Shown here: positions 6,701-11,960 of the stretch, piece after piece
Position numbering within the stretch: the first letter of the stretch is position 1
Layout of the letters: each line of letters begins with the position of its first letter
DNA from: Proteobacteria bacterium SPGG2
Lineage (GTDB): Bacteria > Pseudomonadota > Gammaproteobacteria > Acidiferrobacterales > SPGG2
Direction: 5' to 3'
Length of the DNA: 11,960 bases
Assembly (NCBI GenBank): GCA_001643475.1
Contig: LXTK01000147.1
Span: 1-11,960 of the forward strand
Translations under genes and position numbers: made by a program
The notes under the pieces: generated by a model
The model's input: only the letters and a program-made list of their open reading frames with translations
Database searches by the model: none
Told to the model about the DNA's origin: nothing

Positions 6701-6871
6701 TTCTCACCAGCTCCCTGCTGCGGCCGCGGATCGTGCCGCGTCTACCACGTTGCACTCGAAAAATGGGCTCAACGTACTGTAAAGTGCGCCTGCGCGCATT
6801 TTCCTTCGCGCGCCTTGTATCCACGGCAAGCTACACGCCCTCGCTACGAGATCCGGTGAGAAATGCGGGCT
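6692..6871. mobile_element. MITE-like element with 17-base perfect terminal inverted repeats
   Basis: AGCCCGCATTTCTCACC at 6692-6708 recurs as its exact reverse complement at 6855-6871, giving a 180-base unit. The interior holds no gene, only GC-rich short palindromes (for example GCGCGC 6792-6797 with GCGCGC 6808-6813, and CTCG 6840-6843 with CGAG 6847-6850). It fills the ubiG-mupP gap exactly: the ubiG stop TAG straddles the right boundary and the mupP ATG lies in the left repeat. There is no transposase and I see no target-site duplication (flanks GGCG and AATC), so the class is uncertain. An old non-autonomous insertion sequence derivative is most likely; a host-evolved RNA structure is the alternative. 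Confidence 0.6.
6711..6716 (-). promoter_or_regulatory. mupP ribosome binding site inside the MITE-like element
   Basis: AGGGAG on the minus strand, 10 bases before the mupP ATG. GGTGA (6708-6704), closer to the ATG, could also pair with the 16S 3' end. The second is within the terminal repeat, so a long-range stem with the ubiG stop region would hide it together with the start codon. Confidence 0.45.
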
Positions 6872-7583
6872 AATCACTTTCGCGCCGACTGTAGGCCAGG
6901 TAGTTCACGTCCACCCCTGGCGCCAACCAATAGTGCCGGGTCAGCGGGCTGTAATGCATGCCGGTCAACTCGCGCACGGCAAGCTTGGCCTGTCTGGCCC
7001 AGTTTTCCAATTCGGAGGGCCTAATCAGTTTGCGATATTCATGGGTGCCCCGTGGCAGCAGGTTAAGCACATACTCGGCCCCGACAATGGCAAACAACCA
7101 AGACTTGGGGTTGCGATTGATGGTCGAGAAAAACACCGCGCCACCTGGTTTCACTAGGCTGCTACAGGCGCCCACCACGGCCGCCGGATCGGGCACATGC
7201 TCTAGCATTTCCATGCACGTGACGACGTCGAATGATGCGGGTCTGCTTTTCGCCAATGCCTCCGCCGTCATGTGCAGGTACTCGACGTTGTGACCGCTTT
7301 CCTTCAGATGCAGTTTCGCCACCGACAGCGGGGTTTCACCCATATCGATGCCGGTCGCCCTGGCGCCAAGTGCGGCCATGCTCTCTGTCAATATGCCGCC
7401 ACCACAACCGACGTCGAGCACGGTGCTGCCATTGAGCTGTGCACGTTCATCGATCCACTTAAGACGCAGCGGATTGATATCGTGCAGGGGTTTGAACTCG
7501 CTCTCGGGGTCCCACCAGCGTGAAGCCAGTTGCGCGAACTTGGCAATCTCGGCGGGATCGACGTTTTGTGTGGTTTCCGTCAT
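6870..7583 (-). CDS. ubiG: Ubiquinone biosynthesis O-methyltransferase UbiG
   Basis: 237 residues, normal length. SAM-dependent methyltransferase that performs both O-methylations of ubiquinone synthesis, a peripheral membrane enzyme. Visible: the UbiG N-terminus (EIAKFAQLASRWWDPESEFKPLHDINPLRL), SAM motif I VLDVGCGGGILTE (55-67), the acidic residue after strand 2 (GIDMG, near 80), MEMLEHVPDP, and the C-terminal signature STINRNPKSWLFAIVGAEYVLNLLP...THEYRKLI followed by DVNYLAY. The ATG 7581-7583 lies 18 bases after the higA stop and is preceded by CAGGG, so the two genes are probably cotranscribed. The TAG stop is formed at the edge of the downstream MITE-like element: the first T is ubiG DNA and the AG is the element terminus. 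The protein end still looks natural. Confidence 0.97.
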   Translation of the reverse strand: MTETTQNVDPAEIAKFAQLASRWWDPESEFKPLHDINPLRLKWIDERAQLNGSTVLDVGCGGGILTESMAALGARATGIDMGETPLSVAKLHLKESGHNVEYLHMTAEALAKSRPASFDVVTCMEMLEHVPDPAAVVGACSSLVKPGGAVFFSTINRNPKSWLFAIVGAEYVLNLLPRGTHEYRKLIRPSELENWARQAKLAVRELTGMHYSPLTRHYWLAPGVDVNYLAYSRRESD

Positions 7584-7601
7584 GCCCTGCCGTAATGTTT
7601 G

Positions 7602-7892
7602 TCAGACATAAGGCTTAATGTCTCGGGTTAATCGCTTACCAATCCTGGCTCTTTCACATTCGAGGTCATAACGCGCCTGTAAATTGAGCCAGAATTCGGC
7701 CGACATGCCGAAGAAACGTCCAAGCCGTAATGCGGTATCAGCCGTTATCGCACGTTTCTCCAGCACGATCTCGTTGATGCGGCGGGGTGGCACATTGATG
7801 CGCTTGGCCAGCCGGTACTGGCTGAGGCCCATCGGTTTGATGAATTCGTTGTGTAGGACTACGCCGGGATGGACGGGTGCAAACTTGGTCAT
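7602..7892 (-). CDS. higA: HigA-type XRE antitoxin, without a toxin gene
   Basis: 96-residue member of the HigA/VapI antitoxin family: VHPGVVLHNEFIKPMGLSQYRLAKRINVPP (7-36), then RRINEIVLEKRAITADTALRLGRFFGMSAEFWLNLQARYDLE. The helix-turn-helix occupies about residues 22-45 and all hallmark positions are kept. Normally a higB toxin of about 90 codons precedes it; only 138 bases separate it from the upstream amidohydrolase, so no full toxin fits, although a short stretch may be a remnant. The gene stands 18 bases before ubiG in the same direction. If it still binds DNA it could act as the repressor of the whole higA-ubiG-mupP-rmuC transcript. ATG 7890-7892 was chosen because the family starts just before the HPG motif. 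Confidence 0.92.
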   Translation of the reverse strand: MTKFAPVHPGVVLHNEFIKPMGLSQYRLAKRINVPPRRINEIVLEKRAITADTALRLGRFFGMSAEFWLNLQARYDLECERARIGKRLTRDIKPYV

Positions 7893-7968
7893 GACCTTCG
7901 GTTAGCGTCTCGCCGCTGTCCAGTCATAGGCTCGACGTTCAAACGGTTGGATCCTGGTGCATTCGTCC

Positions 7969-7997
7969 ATAGTAACGTGTCGCGTTAATACCCGCAA
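7969..7997 (-). promoter_or_regulatory. Possible promoter of higA-ubiG-mupP-rmuC with inverted-repeat operator
   Basis: On the minus strand TTGCGG (7997-7992) and TACTAT (7974-7969) are 17 bases apart, a modest sigma70 match. Centred in the spacer and touching the -10 is a perfect inverted repeat TAACG-N5-CGTTA (7973-7987). Its half-sites TTAAC/GTTA resemble the TTAAC-GTTAA palindrome I recall for P. aeruginosa HigA. This is the usual place for an antitoxin's own operator. The start would be near 7962, about 70 bases before higA. Confidence 0.4.
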
Positions 7998-8012
7998 GGG
8001 CCGACATTGCGG
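7992..8012 (-). terminator. Hairpin after the amidohydrolase gene
   Basis: CCGCAA (7992-7997) pairs with TTGCGG (8007-8012) around a 9-base loop, 19 bases beyond the amidohydrolase stop on the minus strand. There is no U-run, and one arm coincides with the proposed -35 of the higA promoter, so the role is ambiguous. Confidence 0.25.
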
Positions 8013-8030
8013 CTAGCGTAGCTTCTAGGA

Positions 8031-9359
8031 TTAGGCGCCGCTATCCGCAGCCTGAATACGATCTCGCCACTCGCCTGCTTTTTGCAAAATGGCCTGTTCA
8101 TCTAAGGTTGCGAGCTGGCGATTTTTCAGCAGCTGCTTGCCCGCTATCCAGACATCAGTGACTTGGTGACCCCCGGCGCTATAGACAATCTGCGATATCG
8201 GATCGTAGATGGGTTGTGTGCCGATACTAGATAGGTCGATAGCGGCGATATCCGCCGATTTGCCCGGTTCCAGTGACCCGATTTGATCATCAAGGCCAAG
8301 CGCCCGCGCACCATTTAAGGTCGCCATGCGCAGCGCGCTGTGGGCAGGTACCGCCGTCGCATCATTGGCAACCGCCTTGGCAAGCAATGCGGCGGTACGC
8401 ATTTCGTCGAGCATGTCGAGATCATTATTGCTGGCGGCACCGTCGGTACCGAGAGCGACATTTACGCCGGCTTGCATCATCGCATTAACCGGACAAAAAC
8501 CGCTCGCCAGTTTCATATTGGATTGCGGGCAGTGCACGACGTTAACACCGGCATGCGCCAGTGGCCCAATCTCGCCTGGCAACAGTGTGGTCATGTGTAC
8601 CGCCACCAGATTAGGATTGACGAGGTCGAGGCTGGCAATTCTTTCCAGTGGCCGTTGACCTGTTTTGCTCACTGCCTCGTCTACCTCATGCACGGTTTCA
8701 TGCAAATGGATATGAACTGGCAGATTGAGCTCGTTATTCATGGTGCGAATCTTCTGTAACGTTCCATCCGATACCGTGTAAGGCGCGTGCGGTGCGAAGG
8801 CAGTGGTGATGAGTTCGTTGTTGCGCAGTTCGTCGTGCAACTGCAGGCCTTTGCGCAAGTACTCTTCCGCAGTCTGGGCCCACACGGTGGGGAAATCGAT
8901 GACAATCAATCCGACCACCGCCCGCATACCTGCCCCCGAGCACACACGGGCGGTCTCCTCCGGAAAGAAGTACATATCACTAAAACAGGTGGTGCCACCC
9001 TTGAGCATTTCGGCGATGGCGAGCTCGGTGCCATCGCGGACAAATTCGTCATTCATCCATTTGCCTTCCGCTGGCCAGATATGATTATTGAGCCAATCCA
9101 TCAATGGCAGGTCATCGGCCAGCCCGCGAAAGAGACTCATTGCCGCATGCGTGTGGGCATTCACCAAACCAGGGATCAGGGCGTGATCGCTGAGCTCGGT
9201 CGTTTCGGTGGGTTCGTACGTGTCTGCGGCCGCGGCGGTAGGCAGTACTTGGACGATCTTCCCATCTCGAATCGCGACACTGTGATCGGCTAAGACCGTC
9301 TCGTCCGGCTCCACCGGAATGATCCATCGCGCGCTTATTAAGGTATCGATCGTCTCCAT
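8031..9359 (-). CDS. mtaD: Amidohydrolase, probable 5'-methylthioadenosine / S-adenosylhomocysteine deaminase
   Basis: 442 residues, TRZ/ATZ-type amidohydrolase (TIM barrel with a single catalytic metal). Motifs: NAHTH (67-71, metal His), HAPYT (191-195), HIHLHET (216-222, metal His and catalytic Glu), VHCPQSNMKLASG (275-287) and GTDGAASN (304-311, catalytic Asp D306). All are intact. By sequence and by position beside mtnA and ubiG it corresponds to P. aeruginosa PA3170, reported to deaminate 5'-methylthioadenosine to methylthioinosine, which a phosphorylase then cleaves to methylthioribose-1-phosphate, the MtnA substrate. Other family members act on S-adenosylhomocysteine, adenosine derivatives or triazines, so the substrate is inferred. 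The gene has its own promoter, divergent from mtnA, and no strong Shine-Dalgarno at the ATG. Confidence 0.9.
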   Translation of the reverse strand: METIDTLISARWIIPVEPDETVLADHSVAIRDGKIVQVLPTAAAADTYEPTETTELSDHALIPGLVNAHTHAAMSLFRGLADDLPLMDWLNNHIWPAEGKWMNDEFVRDGTELAIAEMLKGGTTCFSDMYFFPEETARVCSGAGMRAVVGLIVIDFPTVWAQTAEEYLRKGLQLHDELRNNELITTAFAPHAPYTVSDGTLQKIRTMNNELNLPVHIHLHETVHEVDEAVSKTGQRPLERIASLDLVNPNLVAVHMTTLLPGEIGPLAHAGVNVVHCPQSNMKLASGFCPVNAMMQAGVNVALGTDGAASNNDLDMLDEMRTAALLAKAVANDATAVPAHSALRMATLNGARALGLDDQIGSLEPGKSADIAAIDLSSIGTQPIYDPISQIVYSAGGHQVTDVWIAGKQLLKNRQLATLDEQAILQKAGEWRDRIQAADSGA

Positions 9360-9385
9360 TTCAGGCAGGACGGAGAATTTCGCGC

Positions 9386-9391
9386 AGTATA
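9386..9391 (-). promoter_or_regulatory. -10 element of the amidohydrolase promoter
   Basis: TATACT on the minus strand is five of six to consensus; the -35 region upstream is poor. A start near 9379 gives a leader of about 20 bases. It lies in the 131-base divergent spacer shared with mtnA; on the plus strand I see only a weak promoter candidate (TTGCTT at 9398). Confidence 0.4.
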
Positions 9392-9490
9392 ACGAATTTG
9401 CTTTCAGCGCACCGAAAAAATCACTATCGAGCCAACCTATCCGGCTAAGCTATCGATGTCCCCATACGTAAGCGCTAAACTGGGCGGGCG

Positions 9491-10326
9491 ATGGTTATGC
9501 CAGCAGAAAACGGAATTCCTTACGACCGTATCCGGGCGATCGAGTGGGACGGCGATCGAATCAAATTGATCGATCAGCGGCGCTTGCCCGACCGCCTGGA
9601 GTATATCTATCTCGACAATCTACCCGAGAGCGCGCGCGCAATTCGTGACATGGTAGTGCGTGGTGCACCAGCGATCGGGATTACCGCCGCCTATGCTGTC
9701 GTTCTCGGGGCATGTGCGCGTTATGCTGAAGACCCGCAGGCCTGGCGCAAGTTGTTGACGCCAGACTTGGAGTTATTGGCGACGGCGCGACCGACCGCGG
9801 TCAACCTACGCTGGGCGGTGGAACGCATGCGCAAGGTGAGCAACACAATCACTGGTGATCCAGTACCGCTACTGCGCAAGGAAGCAGAAAGCATCCATGC
9901 CGAGGACATTGCTGCCAATTATGTGATGGGCAAGTTGGGGGCCGAGCTCATCGACGATGGAAGCGTCGTGCTTACTCATTGTAACGCGGGCGCCTTAGCC
10001 ACTGGTGGTTATGGGACAGCGTTGGGGGTTGTGCGGGCCGGCGTCGCCAGCGGTCATATCGCCGGTGTCTATGCGAGCGAGACACGCCCGTGGTTACAAG
10101 GCGCACGACTGACCGCCTGGGAGTTACTGCAGGAAGGTATTCCGGTTACTGTAGTGAGGATGAAGTGCTCGCTTTTGCTGGACAACGCACCGCCCCTGAA
10201 GGTGCGCGTGCGTGGAATCCCGCCTTTGATGTCACCCCCGCGACACTTATCGATGCCATCATTACTGAGAAGGGCGTCATTCTGAACCCCAATCGCGAGA
10301 AACTGGCGGCGTCGTTGAAGTCATAG
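9491..10326 (+). pseudogene. mtnA: mtnA pseudogene: methylthioribose-1-phosphate isomerase with central deletion and frameshift
   Basis: MtnA isomerises 5-methylthioribose-1-phosphate to the ribulose form in methionine salvage. The first frame (9491 to about 10153) gives a normal N-terminal part: RAIEWDGD, AIRDMVVRGAPAIGITAAYA, RPTAVNLRWAV, the catalytic Cys in LTHCNAGALATGGYGTALGVVRA, and ETRPWLQGARLTAWELLQEGIPVTVV. From about 10153 the homologous sequence continues in another frame, SEDEVLAFAGQRTAPEGARAWNPAFDVTPATLIDAIITEKG, to the stop at 10324-10326. About 80 residues expected between IPVTV and the SEDEV block are absent, including the GADRI segment with the catalytic Asp (Asp240 in B. 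subtilis numbering). The first frame otherwise runs on as unrelated residues to 10285. Family length is about 345-360; some 280 codons remain. Both the large gap and the frame change argue against a simple base-calling slip. An ATG at 9497 is an alternative start. Confidence 0.9.
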
Positions 10327-10359
10327 TTTCAGCAGAACCCGGGCTTGATCACCGTGTTT

Positions 10360-10379
10360 GCATCACCCGATCGGGATGC
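10360..10379. other. Imperfect palindrome in the mtnA-gyrA spacer
   Basis: GCATC (10360-10364) and GATGC (10375-10379) flank the inner palindrome CCGATCGG, with a 2-base bulge on the left. It lies 33 bases after the mtnA remnant and just before the gyrA promoter candidate. It could be a terminator stem without U-run, or an operator; the sequence does not decide. Confidence 0.3.
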
Positions 10380-10396
10380 ATGCACACCCTCGTCTG

Positions 10397-10405
10397 TGGT
10401 AAAAT
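10397..10405 (+). promoter_or_regulatory. Extended -10 promoter of gyrA
   Basis: TGGTAAAAT: a TG one base before TAAAAT (10400-10405, five of six to consensus), the extended -10 pattern that tolerates a poor -35 (TGCATG at 10377-10382). Transcription near 10412 would give a leader of about 195 bases with a stem AGG(C)CTG-CAAAA-CAGCCT at 10439-10456. No tRNA or riboswitch I recognise lies in 10327-10606. Confidence 0.4.
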
Positions 10406-10606
10406 TCGTCGTTTTTCAGGTGTTGGAACTGACTTCCGAGGCCTGCAAAACAGCCTTATAAATCAGAGTTTTACGCGCGTATTGCGGCATTCTTGGTGGC
10501 GAAACCAGATCGATCTCCACGGGCATCGAAAGGTGGCGCTTTTTGGCTAGCTTGGGCACAACTACGGGGCGGCTCGAAGTGCGGCGCCAGCTAGTGTAAG
10601 GGAAAC

Positions 10607-11960
10607 ATGGACTCGTTCGCGAAAGAGACAATCCCGGTAAATCTAGAAGACGAGATGCGTCAGTCCTATCTGGACTACGCAATGAGCGTCATCATTGGGC
10701 GCGCGCTCCCCGATGTGCGCGACGGCATGAAGCCGGTACATCGGCGTATTCTTTTCGCCATGCACGAGGCCAACAACGTATGGAACCGGCCGTACGTCAA
10801 GTGCGCGCGCATCGTTGGCGACGTCCTCGGTAAATATCATCCGCATGGTGATAGTGCGACGTACGACGCGCTGGTGCGTATGGCGCAGGATTTTTCTATG
10901 CGTCACCCGCTGATCGATGGACAGGGCAACTTTGGGTCTATCGATGGCGATCCACCGGCGGCCTACCGGTATACCGAGTGCCGCATGACGCGGCTCACCA
11001 CTGAGATTCTTGCCGACCTTGAAAAAGAAACCGTTGATTTTGTTCCTAACTACGACGGCCGCGAGAAGGAGCCGGTCGTTCTGCCGACTCGGTTGCCAAA
11101 TCTGTTGGTCAATGGTTCGTCAGGAATTGCGGTGGGCATGGCCACCAACGTACCGCCCCATAATCTCACTGAAGTTATCAATGCTTGTATTGCGCTGATT
11201 GATGATGACGAGATCGGCGTCGAAGGACTAATGGCGCATATACCAGGGCCAGATTTTCCCACAGCCGGCATGATTCACGGGGTTGATGGTATTCGCGAGG
11301 CCTACAAGACCGGGCGTGGCAAGATTTATGTGCGGGCACGAGCCGGTTTCGAGACGGACAAGAAAACCAATCGTCAGAAGATCGTTGTTACCGAGCTACC
11401 GTACCAGGTTAATAAAGCACGTTTGCTCGAGCGCATCGCCCAGCTCGTGAAACAAGGCAAGCTCGAAGGTATTAGTGAACTCCGCGATGAGTCTGATAGA
11501 TCGGGTATGCGCATGGTGATCGAGCTGCGGCGCGGTGAAAATGCCGATGTGATTTTGAATAACCTCTACTCGCACACGGCGATGCAGAGCGTTTTCGGCA
11601 TCAACATTGTGGCGTTGGATGGTGGTCAACCACGCCTGATGAATCTTAAGGACTTGCTCGATGCGTTCCTTCGCCACCGGCGTGGCGTGGTTACCCGACG
11701 CACCCTCTTCGATCTGCGAAAGTCACGTGAGCGGGCGCATGTCCTCGAAGGACTGGCCGTCGCGCTTGAGAACATTGATGAAATAGTCGCCTTGATTAAG
11801 GCGGCGAAAGATCCGGCCCAAGCCAAGGCCGGACTCATGAAGCGTACTTGGACGGCGAGCGTGGTGGCGAAGATGCTGGCGGGGGCCGAAAGCGATATTT
11901 CTCGACCCGAGGGTTTGGATGCGATCTACGGTCTCGGCAAGAAAGGGTATCGACTGTCCG
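10607..11960 (+). CDS. gyrA: DNA gyrase subunit A, N-terminal half (runs off window)
   Basis: Breakage-reunion subunit of DNA gyrase (GyrA2B2), which introduces negative supercoils. 451 codons are present and the frame is open at the window end; the complete protein should be about 850-900 residues. Start ATG 10607 follows GTAAGGGAAAC, a good ribosome site, and gives the standard beginning with PVNLEDEMRQSYLDYAMSVIIGRALPDVRDGMKPVHRRIL. The catalytic Tyr lies in AAYRYTECRM and the strand-passage region GKYHPHGDSATYDALVRMAQDF is intact. At the E. coli Ser83 and Asp87 positions the residues are Ser and Asp, so no classical quinolone-resistance change is present. NGSSGIAVGMATNVPPHNL, HIPGPDFPTAG and VTELPYQVNKARL are typical. 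The C-terminal beta-pinwheel is outside the window. The neighbour order gyrA-mtnA (divided by a 280-base spacer) matches Pseudomonas. Confidence 0.98.
   Translation, partial: MDSFAKETIPVNLEDEMRQSYLDYAMSVIIGRALPDVRDGMKPVHRRILFAMHEANNVWNRPYVKCARIVGDVLGKYHPHGDSATYDALVRMAQDFSMRHPLIDGQGNFGSIDGDPPAAYRYTECRMTRLTTEILADLEKETVDFVPNYDGREKEPVVLPTRLPNLLVNGSSGIAVGMATNVPPHNLTEVINACIALIDDDEIGVEGLMAHIPGPDFPTAGMIHGVDGIREAYKTGRGKIYVRARAGFETDKKTNRQKIVVTELPYQVNKARLLERIAQLVKQGKLEGISELRDESDRSGMRMVIELRRGENADVILNNLYSHTAMQSVFGINIVALDGGQPRLMNLKDLLDAFLRHRRGVVTRRTLFDLRKSRERAHVLEGLAVALENIDEIVALIKAAKDPAQAKAGLMKRTWTASVVAKMLAGAESDISRPEGLDAIYGLGKKGYRLS

Noticed and set aside
6618..6824. Open frame across the MITE-like element, ending inside mupP
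   Set aside because: Arg-rich low-information sequence that overlaps the conserved HAD motif I region in another frame; no independent support.
8787..9293. Plus-strand open frame of 168 codons inside the amidohydrolase gene
   Set aside because: The minus-strand protein has every metal-ligand motif in order; the antisense product matches nothing I know.
10140..10330. mtnA disruption as a simple one-base sequencing slip
   Set aside because: Restoring the frame would still leave about 80 residues and the catalytic Asp missing.
10859..10895. Quinolone-resistance mutation in gyrA
   Set aside because: The determining region reads GDSATYDALV, keeping Ser and Asp at the E. coli 83 and 87 positions.
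1..11960. CRISPR array, tRNA/rRNA, phage or transposase genes
   Set aside because: No regularly spaced repeats, cloverleaf or recognisable mobile-element proteins were seen on either strand; the only mobile-looking DNA is the non-coding 6692-6871 element.

Overview
The window looks like a chromosomal stretch of a gammaproteobacterium outside the enterics. Ffh, Rsd/AlgQ, UbiG and GyrA are all of gammaproteobacterial type. The order gyrA - mtnA - amidohydrolase (PA3170-like) - ubiG - HAD phosphatase (MupP-like) - YciK-like SDR recalls, from memory, the block PA3168-PA3173 of Pseudomonas aeruginosa. Here that order is interrupted by higA, rmuC, a GGDEF response regulator, a small membrane protein and a squalene/phytoene-synthase-like gene.

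Left part (1-3311): the 3' two thirds of ffh (+), then an rsd/algQ-type gene (+) with a good sigma70 promoter. Convergent to these is a two-gene unit on the minus strand: an HpnD-like squalene/phytoene synthase homologue overlapping a YciK-like short-chain dehydrogenase by 1 base (TAATG). Both proteins have lost residues normally needed for catalysis.

Middle (3312-7892): a 67-residue membrane protein (+) converges on a REC-GGDEF response regulator (-), which has its own strong promoter. Upstream on the minus strand lies a probable operon higA - ubiG - mupP-like - rmuC. higA is an orphan HigA-type antitoxin with no intact toxin gene. Its putative promoter has an inverted repeat in the spacer that suits an autoregulatory operator. 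Between ubiG and mupP sits a 180-base MITE-like element with perfect 17-base terminal inverted repeats. The element completes the ubiG stop codon and supplies the mupP ribosome binding site and start codon.

Right part (7893-11960): a minus-strand amidohydrolase (MTA/SAH deaminase type) is divergent from mtnA (+). mtnA is a pseudogene: about 80 central codons, including the catalytic Asp, are missing and the reading frame changes at the junction. gyrA (+) follows after a long leader and runs off the window.

Functionally the window mixes housekeeping (SRP, gyrase, ubiquinone synthesis, cell-wall sugar recycling, purine/methionine salvage) with signs of decay or repurposing: broken mtnA, missing higB, degenerate SDR and prenyl-synthase active sites, and a MITE-like insertion. 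I see no tRNA, rRNA, CRISPR array or transposase gene, and no gene-free stretch longer than 300 bases.
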